A DNA stretch of 64,000 nucleotides from Bacteroidota bacterium (GCA_037133915.1 JBAXND010000010.1:1-64000); one strand, 5' to 3'; counted from the first letter of the stretch, positions 34,376-44,201 are shown. Notes: generated by a model from the sequence alone, not told the origin. Numbers and translations: made by a program.

Positions 34376-34966
34376 TTATTTACAATACTGCTCAATAACA
34401 TCGGAGGCATTCGGATAGCCCAGTTCTTTGGCTTTGTAGAGGTTGAAGCAAGCGTTTTCATTTAGGCCGGCCTGCAAATAGGCTATTCCCAGATTATAAT
34501 AATTAAGTCCTTTTTCAGGCGCCAGCCGAACGGCGGTAAAAAAATCCTTGAATGATTCGTCGGTGCGTTCAAGCCGGCACAAACTAACACCTCGCTGTCC
34601 GTAGGCAGCTTCATACAATGAATCAAGTCCGATACAATTGGTAAAATCTTTTACAGCCTGGTTATAATCACCGGTCATGTAATATGCCAGTCCGAGATTA
34701 AAATAGAGTTGAGCATCATTATTTTTATACAGCCATGCGGTGTTAAAATCGCTTATCGCGCCTGTATAATCGCCCGTTTCGGCTTTTGCAACGCCTTTTT
34801 TAAGATAATCCGCGTACAGCGCGTCGTATGAAAATGTGTAAACGCTGTCACCAATTTTCATTTCCATTGAGTGACCTTTGTCGCTTATCACTATTTTATT
34901 AGTGTCGGTCTGTGCCATTCCGACGTAAGCGAAGCTCAGCATAAATGCAACAATCAATGCTCTCAT
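34376..34966 (-). CDS. secreted TPR protein
   Basis: 196 residues. A signal peptide (MRALIVAFMLSFAYVGMAQ) is followed by about four TPR units (for example AKAETGDYTGAISDFNTAW, LGLAYYMTGDYNQAVKDFTNC). Predicted periplasmic protein-protein interaction module. It sits between the AtpI-like gene and atpB (150 bp gap), so it may be transcribed with the ATP synthase genes without being part of the enzyme. Confidence 0.85.
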   Translation of the reverse strand: MRALIVAFMLSFAYVGMAQTDTNKIVISDKGHSMEMKIGDSVYTFSYDALYADYLKKGVAKAETGDYTGAISDFNTAWLYKNNDAQLYFNLGLAYYMTGDYNQAVKDFTNCIGLDSLYEAAYGQRGVSLCRLERTDESFKDFFTAVRLAPEKGLNYYNLGIAYLQAGLNENACFNLYKAKELGYPNASDVIEQYCK

Positions 34967-35066
34967 ATCAGTGGTTTTTAGTCAGCATAAATCTTATTGG
35001 TAAGAAGAGTCTCTGAACTAAATACAATTGATGCATGAAAAGTATGCTAAAATAGGTTTGACGCGG

Positions 35067-35447
35067 TTATTTTTTCTCGGAGCGCAGCAGTAATGCAATT
35101 TCAAAAACGGTGAAGCAAATGTACAATACAAAAAAGGCTGCCAGAAATTGTATTCTGTCTTTAGGAAACAGTACAATGTAAAGCGTGAGAACACCAATAT
35201 AAATAATCAGCTTAACCAGTGTAGACAGGTTGAACAAAAGCACAAAGCGATTAAATCGTTTGGCTGTGGCTTTTTTTATGACGTAATAAACAACTGCAGT
35301 AACTATTGCAAAGAAAAGCACCAGAAAAGGCATCATGGGTGTAAGCCATGCCGGCGGCATCAGGTAATTAAGACTAAAAGTCAGCACGAGGATAATGATG
35401 GTAAAAAGTGCAAGCTTGACAATAAATTGAAATATCGTATTTCTCAT
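35067..35447 (-). CDS. AtpI-like small membrane protein
   Basis: 126 residues, four membrane helices (about 8-28, 38-57, 70-92 and 96-118), ending in a short basic tail. Position between AtpZ and atpB and the four-helix plan fit the uncharacterised AtpI-type assembly/ion-supply protein that precedes ATP synthase genes. Direct sequence similarity is weak, so the call rests mostly on context. Confidence 0.6.
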   Translation of the reverse strand: MRNTIFQFIVKLALFTIIILVLTFSLNYLMPPAWLTPMMPFLVLFFAIVTAVVYYVIKKATAKRFNRFVLLFNLSTLVKLIIYIGVLTLYIVLFPKDRIQFLAAFFVLYICFTVFEIALLLRSEKK

Positions 35448-35480
35448 GCTGTTCTATAAAACATTTAAACGCAAATATTC

Positions 35481-35696
35481 TTATTTCTTTCGATTCAAAT
35501 CTCTCATTACCAAATAAATGGCAAAGGCAACAGAAAGGAGCGACAATAACAGTGTAAAGACGGGAACCGGCCAGGCAACAGATTTATCAATCCATCGTCC
35601 GCCAAAAACGCCGGCCAGAATCACGACAATCATCTGCACGGCCATACTCGAATACCGGGCGTAAGAATTAAGTGGTTGCTTTGGGTTTTTCTTCAT
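35481..35696 (-). CDS. AtpZ/AtpI-type protein (F0F1-ATPase gene 1 family)
   Basis: 71 residues from the ATG at 35696 (MKKNPKQPLNSYAR). Two membrane helices with the AGVFGGRWIDK turn between them, typical of the AtpZ family, which precedes ATP synthase clusters and is thought to help c-ring assembly or Mg/Ca supply. A longer frame begins at 35777, but its first 27 residues are not conserved-looking. Its start overlaps the end of the bactofilin gene by 29 bp. Confidence 0.8.
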   Translation of the reverse strand: MKKNPKQPLNSYARYSSMAVQMIVVILAGVFGGRWIDKSVAWPVPVFTLLLSLLSVAFAIYLVMRDLNRKK

Positions 35697-36072
35697 TTTG
35701 CCGAAGCAGAATATTTTCGGGTTTAACAATGGTTTCATGCATGTTGCATGACCCCGAAAACTTTGCGCCGGGTTCAATTGCCAGTTTTCCGGTAACGATA
35801 TCGCCGGTGAGTCTGGACGTTGCTTTTAACTGCAGCAATTCCGTTACGCTCACTTGTGCTTTTACATTTCCCGAAAAATCGCCGTTCAGGCAAATAATCT
35901 CTCCTTCAACATTGCCCGTGGGACCAATCACCACTTTGCCTTTGGCGTTTACCGATCCTATCAGGGTGCCGTCAATCCGCATATCGCCATTCGACTTGAT
36001 ATCGCCCTTGATGATTGTTCCGTTGCCAATGATGTTTATGGCAGGAGATTCCATTTCGTTACTTTTTGCCAT
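35668..36072 (-). CDS. bactofilin
   Basis: 134 residues. The central 90 form the bactofilin beta-helix: short Gly-rich strands NIIGNGTIIKGDIKSNGDM, RIDGTLIGSVNAKGKVVIGPTG, NVEGEIICLNGDFSGNV, ending in GDIVTGKLAIEPGAKFSG. Bactofilins are self-polymerising cytoskeletal scaffolds that help localise cell-wall enzymes. Located between sprE and atpZ; the M23 peptidase gene at 38942 is a plausible wall-hydrolase partner because bactofilins often pair with M23 peptidases. Confidence 0.92.
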   Translation of the reverse strand: MAKSNEMESPAINIIGNGTIIKGDIKSNGDMRIDGTLIGSVNAKGKVVIGPTGNVEGEIICLNGDFSGNVKAQVSVTELLQLKATSRLTGDIVTGKLAIEPGAKFSGSCNMHETIVKPENILLRQNEEKPKATT

Positions 36073-36110
36073 AATTGTTTTATGCTAAGTTATAAATTAA
36101 TTGCAAAAGA

Positions 36111-38756
36111 TTATTTCTTGTTATAATTCTTATTAAAGAACTCAATATACCGATCAACATCTTTACTTTTATAAAAGGCCGCGTAATTATTGGCCGAGAT
36201 AATAAAATGCCTGTATTTGCCCGGGCTTATTTTTGCAACCAATGCCTGATCGTTGAGTATCGAGCTGATATAGTCCATTCCCTTCTCTTTATTATCGAAC
36301 CGACCAACATTGAGTACTTCGTGCTTGTCGTCCAAAAACAGTGAATTAACAGTGAGTTTCGCGGTTGAATAATATTTGATATTATGATCTGAAAAAGCGT
36401 TTTTAACGTCGTTAATTTTTATAGTACGGGCATCCATAACTACAATGTAAAAGTGGAATCCGCTTGGGTCATATTTATACAACTCAGGCAGTGCAGGATT
36501 TGTAGATACGGTATCCGCAGAAGCCTTCACCTCCTGCTTCACATTGGCAGGCGCAACTTTTCCCTGCAGGAAGTCCAGAATATTTTGTGCCGGAGGAGCG
36601 ACTTCGCTTTTGGGATATTTTGCAATTACATTTTGAAGTGCGCTGATAAATAGATTTTTATCTTTTGATTTACCTATGGCGAGCGCTTTGAGATATTCAA
36701 ATTTAGGAATCACAACTTTATCTTTGTACACCTTCAGCGCACTGTCGGCATTGCGTATTACCTGATCGTACTGACCCTGCTCATAAAGCAAATAGGTTGA
36801 TTTATAATACACCGATACTTGATTGCGTTCCGCTTCCAACTTTTTATAATACTCCGGATCGGAAATAATTTTCGCGTAATCGCTGTTTGGATATTTTGTC
36901 AGAATAAGGTTCTTATAATATTCCATTTTCACCGCATCTTCCTTTTCTTCATAGATACGATACATATCGTAATATGCCGGAAGCGTGAACTTACAATCAT
37001 TAAAGCGTTTTAAAAAAGCATCATAGGCTTCAATGGAACGGTCAAAATCAGAAAGACCTTCTTTGTAAATGTATCCAATATTATACATGGCTTCCATGAT
37101 GCGGTCATTGGATTTATTGATAGCTTCCGGTGTGAGCGGTATCTGCTTCAGATAAGTGTTCGGGTCTTTTGGATTATTGGCTTTCGCCACGCTGTCTTTG
37201 CCGGCGCTGTCGGCATCAGCCTCCTCATTATTGAAATCAAAATTCACAACCGTTTTATTAGACAGGCGCCACAAATCTTCAAGTTTGCGATTTCCCCACT
37301 TTTTAACAAATTCCGAATAGCCGAAGCTCATAGCCGACGGATTGTAAAAATACCACTGAGAACCGCCCAAATTCTGCTGCCCCTGATTCATTTGCTGTAA
37401 GCTATACAGCGACTGTTGCCTGTCGGCTTCTTCCTGCCGTTTGATTTCTTCCTGTTTAATGAGGTTATTGATGACGTCATTAATCTTCGCCCTGCGTTCA
37501 CTGTCGGTCATTTTGGCGAGCACCTGCAGACTGTCTTCAAGCTCCAGAATGTTGATATTTTTCACCAAATCGGTCAGGGTATTTTTACGACCTTCTATAG
37601 TAGCATAGTTGGGAAAGTCTTTAGGCAGCAACTGAATACAGCTGTCATAATAAATCTGTGACGGCTTGTACTGTGGTTTTTCATAATAAATATCAGCCAA
37701 TTTAAGATAAGAAATGGCTTTTTGATAGGTATTGGAAATACTGGTTTGCGCTGAAAGTTTCAAGTATTTAATGCCTGCTTCCTCGTCATTTTCTTTCAAG
37801 GCAATTTCAGCCAGCGCATAATATATCTGGTCAAAATACTCTTTGTTTTTGCTGTCGCGAAGCATGCGGTTAAGCAGCTTTTTTATCATACGGCTGTCGC
37901 CCTGCGTAACATCATAACTTTTAGCCAGATTTATTTTCGCGGCAAAGGTCATTTCGTATGGAGGATTCAAATCCAGCACTTTGCGGTAATATTCGGCGGC
38001 TTTGGCTCCATTGCCCGTGCGCTGATATACCTGCGCGAGAATGAAAGTAAGACGCGTACGGATTTTCTTGGAATGGTTCAGGCGAAGTCCCTGTTGCAGG
38101 TATTCAATAGCATCACCATATTGTTCTTTCTTGATAAGGAGGTCGGCATATACCAGCGGGAACATTTTTTCAGCATTTCGTGTTCCCTTGTTCCGCTCTA
38201 TTTTATTTGTAATAGAGGCGAGAAGGGCTTCGGCATAGTCATATTTTCCCTGTTCATTGTAGGTTCTGGCTTTCCATAATACGGCTTCATAATACACAAG
38301 ACCATTTTTAAAACGGTCCATTATAAAACTGAAAGTCATCAGCGCTAAATCGTATTCCTGTTTGTAGTAATACGACTTACCAATGAGCATATAAGCATCG
38401 TCTATCCACTTAACGTGCTCAACGCGTTTGATATATATAGAATGTCGCTGAATAACAATTGAGCCTTTTTCAATGGCTCGGTCCATTTGCGGATACACCA
38501 CCTGCGCATCTTCTTTTTTCCCGAGTTCGAAAACGGGCAGCACTTTAATGAAGTTATCCTTGTTCGCCTTCGCTAAATCGGCAACCCCTTCTTTGAGCGA
38601 TTCATTTCCATTGAAGTAGGCGTTATAATGGGCTGTAAGGTTATGGTATGTCCGACGTGTGAACGTGTTTTTCTTAGTGGAACAAGAAAAGCCCGTTGCG
38701 GCTGCAACGAACAACAATGCAATAATTACCTTTCTGAATACGTTTATCCGAGTCAA
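36111..38756 (-). CDS. sprE: SprE/PorW-type gliding-motility and T9SS lipoprotein
   Basis: 881 residues. Lipoprotein signal with Cys at FSCS (about residues 23-26), then the opening TRRTYHNLTAHYNAYFNG characteristic of SprE/PorW, and TPR units through about residue 360 and again near 570-720. The C-terminal 100 residues (MDARTIKINDVKNAFSDHN, then NVGRFDNKEKGMDYI) are typical of this family. SprE/PorW is an outer-membrane lipoprotein needed for T9SS-dependent secretion, which fits the T9SS cargo at 8.5-14 kb. The start is TTG: an in-frame stop lies seven codons upstream and no ATG intervenes. Confidence 0.88.
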   Translation of the reverse strand: MTRINVFRKVIIALLFVAAATGFSCSTKKNTFTRRTYHNLTAHYNAYFNGNESLKEGVADLAKANKDNFIKVLPVFELGKKEDAQVVYPQMDRAIEKGSIVIQRHSIYIKRVEHVKWIDDAYMLIGKSYYYKQEYDLALMTFSFIMDRFKNGLVYYEAVLWKARTYNEQGKYDYAEALLASITNKIERNKGTRNAEKMFPLVYADLLIKKEQYGDAIEYLQQGLRLNHSKKIRTRLTFILAQVYQRTGNGAKAAEYYRKVLDLNPPYEMTFAAKINLAKSYDVTQGDSRMIKKLLNRMLRDSKNKEYFDQIYYALAEIALKENDEEAGIKYLKLSAQTSISNTYQKAISYLKLADIYYEKPQYKPSQIYYDSCIQLLPKDFPNYATIEGRKNTLTDLVKNINILELEDSLQVLAKMTDSERRAKINDVINNLIKQEEIKRQEEADRQQSLYSLQQMNQGQQNLGGSQWYFYNPSAMSFGYSEFVKKWGNRKLEDLWRLSNKTVVNFDFNNEEADADSAGKDSVAKANNPKDPNTYLKQIPLTPEAINKSNDRIMEAMYNIGYIYKEGLSDFDRSIEAYDAFLKRFNDCKFTLPAYYDMYRIYEEKEDAVKMEYYKNLILTKYPNSDYAKIISDPEYYKKLEAERNQVSVYYKSTYLLYEQGQYDQVIRNADSALKVYKDKVVIPKFEYLKALAIGKSKDKNLFISALQNVIAKYPKSEVAPPAQNILDFLQGKVAPANVKQEVKASADTVSTNPALPELYKYDPSGFHFYIVVMDARTIKINDVKNAFSDHNIKYYSTAKLTVNSLFLDDKHEVLNVGRFDNKEKGMDYISSILNDQALVAKISPGKYRHFIISANNYAAFYKSKDVDRYIEFFNKNYNKK

Positions 38757-38792
38757 GTTACAGGCGTTTTCTACTCAATAACTAATTTTTCA

Positions 38793-38831
38793 CAAAAATA
38801 TTTTATTTTTTCGAAATTGTCAGCAAATATA
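38793..38831 (-). promoter_or_regulatory. two candidate -7 boxes upstream of sprE
   Basis: Minus strand TATTTTTG (38793-38800) and TATATTTG (38824-38831), both exact TAnnTTTG matches. They lie about 40 and 70 bp before the TTG start. The TTTG of the distal box could serve as -33 element of the proximal one (23 bp). Confidence 0.45.
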
Positions 38832-38941
38832 CCATAAATATAAACGATTTCAGTACATAACACCTGGTCAATTTTAAGGTCTCATGAAGCGGCATGGGAT
38901 TATTTACGATATTTGCAGGCTATAATTAATATGCACACAGG

Positions 38942-39823
38942 ATGACAGACCAACTGCCAACGCGCTGGCAAAGGATACGCAAGAAGCTTCATGATAAGTA
39001 CCGGCTGGTAATCATGAACGACTCTACGTTTGAACGCAAGCTGTCGTTTCGTCTTACGCGGCTCAATGTGTTTGTTGCAGTCGGAGCCGTTGCAATTGTT
39101 CTTGTTATTGGCACTACGTTTATTATTGCCTATACCCCGCTCAGAGAATATATTCCGGGATACGGCGACGTCAATCTTCAAAAAGAAATATTTCAGCTTA
39201 CGTTGCGCACTGATTCTATGGAGCGCGATATCGCGGCCAAAAACAAGTATATACTGAATCTGCGATATATTATTGAAGGAAAAACAATTCCGGGCAACGA
39301 TTCAGATAAACCATCGGATACGGTCGTTAATAAATATAAAGATCTGGATTTCACCATTTCGAAGGAAGACTCTGAATTACGTAATGAATTTGAGAACGGC
39401 GGACAATATAACCTCACTTTTTCTGATCAAAGTTCTGCTGCCGGAACCATCAACAGCTTCTTCTTTTTCCCTCCCATTAAAGGAATACTTACCAGCGGGT
39501 TTAATCCGAAGACCGGACACTTTGCCGTGGATATTGTAACTAAAAAGAATGAAGCGGTAAAAGCAACACTGGATGGTACCGTGATATTAGCCTGCTGGAC
39601 TTTAGAAACAGGGTATATTATTGCCATTCAACATCAGAGCAATATTATTTCGGTGTATAAACACAATTCGGTGCTTTTGAAAAAAGAAGGTGAATATGTA
39701 AAGGTCGGCGACCCGATAGCCATTGTAGGTGAAAGCGGTGAATTGTCAACAGGTCCGCACCTGCATTTTGAATTATGGTATAACGGAAGGCCCGTGAATC
39801 CCAAAGATTATATGTCGTTCTGA
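38942..39823 (+). CDS. M23-family zinc peptidase, membrane-anchored
   Basis: 293 residues. One membrane helix (about 43-63), a coiled-coil stretch, then a C-terminal peptidase M23/LytM domain (about 180-290). Zinc ligands His193 and Asp197 (GHFAVD) and His275, and catalytic His241/His273 (HNS, GPHLHFE) are all present, so it should be an active peptidoglycan endopeptidase in the periplasm. It has no lipobox. The divergent sprE and nearby bactofilin make a cell-envelope neighbourhood. dxr follows at 23 bp and rseP at 10 bp, so the three are probably one transcript. Confidence 0.93.
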   Translation: MTDQLPTRWQRIRKKLHDKYRLVIMNDSTFERKLSFRLTRLNVFVAVGAVAIVLVIGTTFIIAYTPLREYIPGYGDVNLQKEIFQLTLRTDSMERDIAAKNKYILNLRYIIEGKTIPGNDSDKPSDTVVNKYKDLDFTISKEDSELRNEFENGGQYNLTFSDQSSAAGTINSFFFFPPIKGILTSGFNPKTGHFAVDIVTKKNEAVKATLDGTVILACWTLETGYIIAIQHQSNIISVYKHNSVLLKKEGEYVKVGDPIAIVGESGELSTGPHLHFELWYNGRPVNPKDYMSF

Positions 39824-39846
39824 TAATAAATACAGCCTCATACCCG

Positions 39847-41007
39847 GTGAAACGTAGAATAGCAATTTTAGGATCGACAGGCTCCATTGGCCGGCAGGCG
39901 TTGGATGTAATTCGCACACATGGCGAACATTTTGAAGCCGAAGTACTTACAGCAAACAATAACGCCCAGCTTCTTATAGAACAGGCGTTGGAGTTTTCGC
40001 CCAATGCGGTTGTTATTGCTGATGAATCGGCTTATTCCATGGTAAAAGAGGCGTTAGAACCTCATGATATCAAAGTTTTTGCCGGGGAAGAAGCCCTTGC
40101 TTCCATTGTTGAAATGGAGACAATTGATCTTGTACTGGCTGCCATCGTAGGATTTGCAGGGTTAAAATCAACTATGCATGCTATTGAAAGTGGGAAGCAA
40201 CTTGCACTCGCCAACAAAGAAAGTCTGGTAGTTGCCGGCGACCTGATAACTGCTCTTGCCCGCGAAAAAGCAGTAAATATTTACCCTGTTGACTCAGAAC
40301 ATTCGGCTATTTTTCAATGCCTTGCCGGCGAATTTCACAATCCGGTAGAGAAAATCTATCTCACAGCATCGGGTGGTCCATTTTATGGTAAAACCGGACT
40401 CGAGCTTGAAAATACAACATCTGCCGAAGCGCTCAATCATCCCAAATGGAATATGGGGAACAAGATTACCATCGACTCTGCAACACTTATGAATAAAGGG
40501 CTGGAGGTTATCGAAGCCCGCTGGCTTTTCAATCTCAAGCCTTCGCAGATAGAAGTTGTTGTTCATCCGCAATCTATCATTCATTCCATGGTTCAGTTCT
40601 GCGATGGTTCCGTGAAAGCACAGATGGGCATTCCCGATATGAAATTACCTATACAATACGCATTCTCGTACCCGGCACGCCTCAAAACAGACACTCCGCG
40701 CATTGATTTCGGTATGCACTCAGGGCTTACATTTGGAAAACCCGACACAGAGACATTTCGTTGCCTCGCTCTTGCGTATGAAGCCCTGAATACGGGTGGC
40801 AATGTGCCCTGTATCATGAATGCAGCCAATGAGATTGCGGTAAGTGCTTTTCTTGATGGACAACTCGGATTTAATGAAATACCCGGAATTATCGAACAAT
40901 GCATGCAGAAAATAACCTTCATTGCAAAGCCGGGAATGAATGAGTATTCAGATACTGACAGGGAAGCAAGGCTTGTTGCCGCTGACCTTATAAAAACAAA
41001 AATATAA
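39847..41007 (+). CDS. dxr: 1-deoxy-D-xylulose 5-phosphate reductoisomerase
   Basis: Converts DXP to MEP in isoprenoid (MEP) synthesis, using NADPH and a divalent metal. 386 residues, normal length. Motifs: GSTGSIGRQALDVI near the start, ANKESLV, PVDSEHSAIFQ, and the GMHSGLTFG-like C-terminal region. The start is GTG, since the conserved RRIAILGSTG begins right after it. Second gene of the M23-dxr-rseP unit. Confidence 0.97.
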   Translation: MKRRIAILGSTGSIGRQALDVIRTHGEHFEAEVLTANNNAQLLIEQALEFSPNAVVIADESAYSMVKEALEPHDIKVFAGEEALASIVEMETIDLVLAAIVGFAGLKSTMHAIESGKQLALANKESLVVAGDLITALAREKAVNIYPVDSEHSAIFQCLAGEFHNPVEKIYLTASGGPFYGKTGLELENTTSAEALNHPKWNMGNKITIDSATLMNKGLEVIEARWLFNLKPSQIEVVVHPQSIIHSMVQFCDGSVKAQMGIPDMKLPIQYAFSYPARLKTDTPRIDFGMHSGLTFGKPDTETFRCLALAYEALNTGGNVPCIMNAANEIAVSAFLDGQLGFNEIPGIIEQCMQKITFIAKPGMNEYSDTDREARLVAADLIKTKI

Positions 41008-41017
41008 CATAACGAAT

Positions 41018-42364
41018 ATGACAGGTTTAATCATGGCCGCCCAGCTAATTCTGGGCCTTTCATTACTGATTATTTTGCACGAACTCGGACATTTTCTTGC
41101 AGCCAGGGCATTTGGAATCAGGGTTGAAAAATTTTATTTATTTTTTGATGCATGGGGTTTTCGCCTTTTTCATAAAAAAATTGGCGGGACAGAATTTGGT
41201 ATCGGATGGCTTCCTATTGGCGGTTATGTTAAAATTGCCGGTATGGTTGATGAATCACTCGACACCAAAAAACTAAGTGAACCGGCGCAGCCGTGGGAAT
41301 TCAGGTCAAAACCTGCATGGCAGCGGCTCATCGTAATGATTGCCGGTGTGGTAATGAACCTTATCGTAGGCATGATTATTTTCACAGGTATTATCATGCA
41401 TTACGAAAAACAATACCTTCCCAATGCAAATGTAGCAAATGGGGTTTATGCATATGAAACCGGTCGCAAACTTGGCTTTGAAACAGGCGATAAAATTCTT
41501 GCTGTGAACGGCGATCCAATTGAACGGTTTAAAGATGTTACGGCAACCAATGTGTTGCTCGGTGCTACCATAACCGTTGAACGTGCCGGCAAACCTGTAG
41601 ATATTAAAATACCCGGCGATTTTTATAAAACCTACAGCAAAGGCATACGCGATTATTTTATCGACGCGCAAAACTTTCCTTGCGTTGTTGACAGTATTCT
41701 GGACACCCTTTGGACCAATGAAAAAACATATAAAATAAGTCCCGCTAAAATTGCAGGTCTTAAAAAAGGTGATATTGCACTTTCCGTTGACTCTACTCCT
41801 GTTACCTGTTACGGGAATTTGCGTGAGCAGGCCTGGAATCACAGAGGAGGCACGATTCCGCTTTCAGTACTGCGCGGTAAAGATACGGTAACACTCAAGC
41901 TGGCTCTGGATTCTACCGCATACATCGGTATTTTGTGCAAAATGCCTTATGCGTTGAAAGACTATTCGTTTTTTGCAGCGGTAAAATATGGCATTTCCGA
42001 TGCGATGGGCAATTTAATGGCAAATGTTCGCGGACTGGGGAAAATAATCAGCGGCAAAGAAAGCGCCCGTGAATCGATACAGGGACCTATCGGAATTGCC
42101 AAAATTTATGGTGGCACCTGGAACTGGTTCCGCTTCTGGATGATAACCGGGCTGCTCTCAATGGTGCTCGCATTCATGAATATTTTACCGATACCGGCTC
42201 TGGACGGCGGTCATGTTATTTTCACAACGATTGAAATGGTAACGCGGAAAAAATTCTCCGATAAATTCATGGAACGCGCTCAGGTAGTAGGCATGGTAAT
42301 TTTGTTTGCCATCATGGGTTTTGCCATTTTCAATGACTTTTTCAAAATGATTTTCGGGAAATAA
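41018..42364 (+). CDS. rseP: RIP zinc metalloprotease RseP
   Basis: Intramembrane site-2 protease, 448 residues. Zinc motif HELGH at 21-25; second metal ligand region NILPIPALDGGH in the C-terminal membrane part; one or two PDZ modules in between (about 130-320). It cleaves membrane-bound regulators such as anti-sigma factors; substrates here are unknown. The common dxr-rseP order is conserved across bacteria. A terminator follows at 42394. Confidence 0.96.
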   Translation: MTGLIMAAQLILGLSLLIILHELGHFLAARAFGIRVEKFYLFFDAWGFRLFHKKIGGTEFGIGWLPIGGYVKIAGMVDESLDTKKLSEPAQPWEFRSKPAWQRLIVMIAGVVMNLIVGMIIFTGIIMHYEKQYLPNANVANGVYAYETGRKLGFETGDKILAVNGDPIERFKDVTATNVLLGATITVERAGKPVDIKIPGDFYKTYSKGIRDYFIDAQNFPCVVDSILDTLWTNEKTYKISPAKIAGLKKGDIALSVDSTPVTCYGNLREQAWNHRGGTIPLSVLRGKDTVTLKLALDSTAYIGILCKMPYALKDYSFFAAVKYGISDAMGNLMANVRGLGKIISGKESARESIQGPIGIAKIYGGTWNWFRFWMITGLLSMVLAFMNILPIPALDGGHVIFTTIEMVTRKKFSDKFMERAQVVGMVILFAIMGFAIFNDFFKMIFGK

Positions 42365-42393
42365 TATTACGGAAATCCGTTTTGATAAAATAT

Positions 42394-42424
42394 AAAAAGT
42401 CGTCTCAAAAGGACGACTTTTTTA
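42394..42424 (+). terminator. bidirectional terminator between rseP and prfB
   Basis: Perfect 11-bp stem AAAAAGTCGTC / GACGACTTTTT with a 7-base loop and flanking T runs on both strands. It can end rseP on the plus strand and prfB (stop at 42490) on the minus strand. Confidence 0.85.
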
Positions 42425-42489
42425 TTTCAAATAAACACATACAGCCTGCTGTTGTCTATTGTCTTATGTCTGAAATCTGTTGTCTGTTT

Positions 42490-43576
42490 TTAGCCTCCAA
42501 ACTCCATCAAAAACGCTTTGGTAAACTCATCCAGGTCGCCATCCATCACCGCCTGAACGTTTGATGTTTCAACACCTGTACGCAGGTCTTTCACCATTTT
42601 ATAAGGATGCATTACGTATGACCGTATCTGCGAACCCCATTCAATCTTTTTCTTTGTGGATTCTATCTCGTCTATCTTTTCGCGTTTCTTACGCAGTTCT
42701 ATTTCGTACAATTGCGATTTGAGCATGCGAATCGCCTTGTCTTTGTTCTGCATTTGTGAGCGGGTTTCCTGACATTCAATAACAATACCGGTGGGATTAT
42801 GCTTCAATCGGACAGCTGTTTCCACTTTATTTACATTCTGCCCGCCCGGACCGCTGCTGCGGAATGTATCCCAGGTAATTTCGGCAGGATTTACTTCAAT
42901 AACGATATTGTCATCAATAACCGGATAGGCATAAACAGAAGCGAATGATGTGTGCCGTCTGTTGGCAGAATCAAACGGCGACAATCGCACAAGGCGGTGA
43001 ACGCCGTTTTCTCCTTTAAGATAGCCAAAGGCGAATTCGCCCTCAAATTCTATGGAAGCAGATTTAATACCGGCAATTTCGCCTTCCTGCTCGCTGATGA
43101 TATTAACTTTATAATTGTTGCGTTCGCCCCAGCGCACATACATACGCATAAGCATCTGCGCCCAGTCCTGGCTTTCGGTGCCGCCGGCTCCCGGATTGAT
43201 ATTTACGATAGCACTCAGTCGGTCTTCTTCGCCACTGAGCATTTTGCGAAACTCGAGTTTTTCGAGTTGTGCCAGAGCGATGCTGTATTGTTTTTCAACA
43301 TCCTGTTCGGTGGCTTCGCCTTCATTTAAAAAATCGAAAATAACCACTAGGTCGTCGAATGCGGCTTTTGCCTGCGTAAATCCGTCAGTCCAGCTTTTCT
43401 TGATGTTAAGGCCTTTGAGTACCTGTTCGGCTTTTTTAGAATCGTCCCAGAAACCGGGTTGCTGCGTAAGAAGTTCTTCTTCGGCTATTTGTTGCAGTTT
43501 GGCATCAACGTCAAAGAAACCTCCTCAGGTCGTCAAGCCTTCTGTTGAGGTCATTGATAGACTCTTTATAGATCAT
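42490..43576 (-). CDS. prfB: peptide chain release factor 2, programmed +1 frameshift
   Basis: Recognises UGA and UAA stop codons and releases the peptide. Two joined segments: 43576-43514 encodes 21 residues ([14 protein letters not shown]...) and runs into an in-frame UGA; shifting +1 at CUU-UGA-C (43516-43510) continues at 43512 to the stop at 42490, giving 361 residues, the normal length. The main part shows the SPF anticodon-like motif (RLSPFD) and the catalytic GGQ ([11 protein letters not shown]). An AGGAGG three bases before the CUU matches the known frameshift stimulator. Frameshifting rises when RF2 is scarce, so the enzyme autoregulates. Confidence 0.96.
43510..43525 (-). promoter_or_regulatory. 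RF2 programmed +1 frameshift site
   Basis: Minus-strand RNA reads AGGAGG-UUU-CUU-UGA-C: a Shine-Dalgarno-like stimulator at 43525-43520, slippery CUU at 43516-43514 and UGA at 43513-43511. Matches the classical prfB recoding signal. Confidence 0.93.
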
Positions 43577-43671
43577 GGTGGGGGTTATTTATTGAAAGGG
43601 CAAAGATAGACAATATTGGATGAATGAAAAATGGCAGCGTAAAAAGTCTGTGTTTATTACTATCGTCTCTC

Positions 43672-44142
43672 CTATTCCTCATCGGCATGTAAGGCTTCGC
43701 GCACCAATTCAGACTCGAAACCTTTGGATATCAGGAACGACGCCAGTTTCCGATTGCGGACATGTAAATCCCCGTCTTTAATATCTTTTGATTTTTTACG
43801 GATTAGTTCATTCAGTGTATATTGATAGTCGCCTCCATCAATCTCCTGCAAGGCCCGCCGTATGCAGTATTCGGAAATTTTCTTCTTTTTCAGCTCGAAC
43901 AAAATCTTGCGTCTGCCCCATTTTTTTATGCGAAACTTACCCCGCGCAAACGTCCGCGCAAAGCGCTCTTCATTGATAAACCCCTCAGAAATAAGCTGAC
44001 CAATTGCCTGTTCCGATTGCTCTGCCGTCAAGCCAAGTTTACGCATTTTAAAAAAAGATTCCTGCTGACAGCGTTCTTGTATGGCGCACCATTTCCGCAA
44101 TGTGGCCAGCGCATCTTTCATCAGAGAATCATCGATAATCAT
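43672..44142 (-). CDS. recX: RecX family regulatory protein
   Basis: Inhibits RecA filament growth. 156 residues, three-helix repeat units. Recognised by the RecX signatures QEAxxxLxxxGFINEERFARTFARGK-type (GFINEERFARTFARG), KKWGRRKILFELKKKKIS and the C-terminal repeat RNRKLASFLISKGFESELVREAL. No recA is adjacent. Downstream of folE on the same strand. Confidence 0.88.
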   Translation of the reverse strand: MIIDDSLMKDALATLRKWCAIQERCQQESFFKMRKLGLTAEQSEQAIGQLISEGFINEERFARTFARGKFRIKKWGRRKILFELKKKKISEYCIRRALQEIDGGDYQYTLNELIRKKSKDIKDGDLHVRNRKLASFLISKGFESELVREALHADEE

Positions 44143-44201
44143 AATTCAGGGAATCGGGGTTAGGGGTTAGGGAATAATTATTAATCTCAATATACTATCT
44201 G

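Noticed and set aside
43347-43347. GTG as prfB start giving a 285-residue protein
   Set aside because: The same frame runs on upstream to the CUU-UGA-C frameshift site, and the 21-residue zero-frame start with AGGAGG gives a normal-length RF2.
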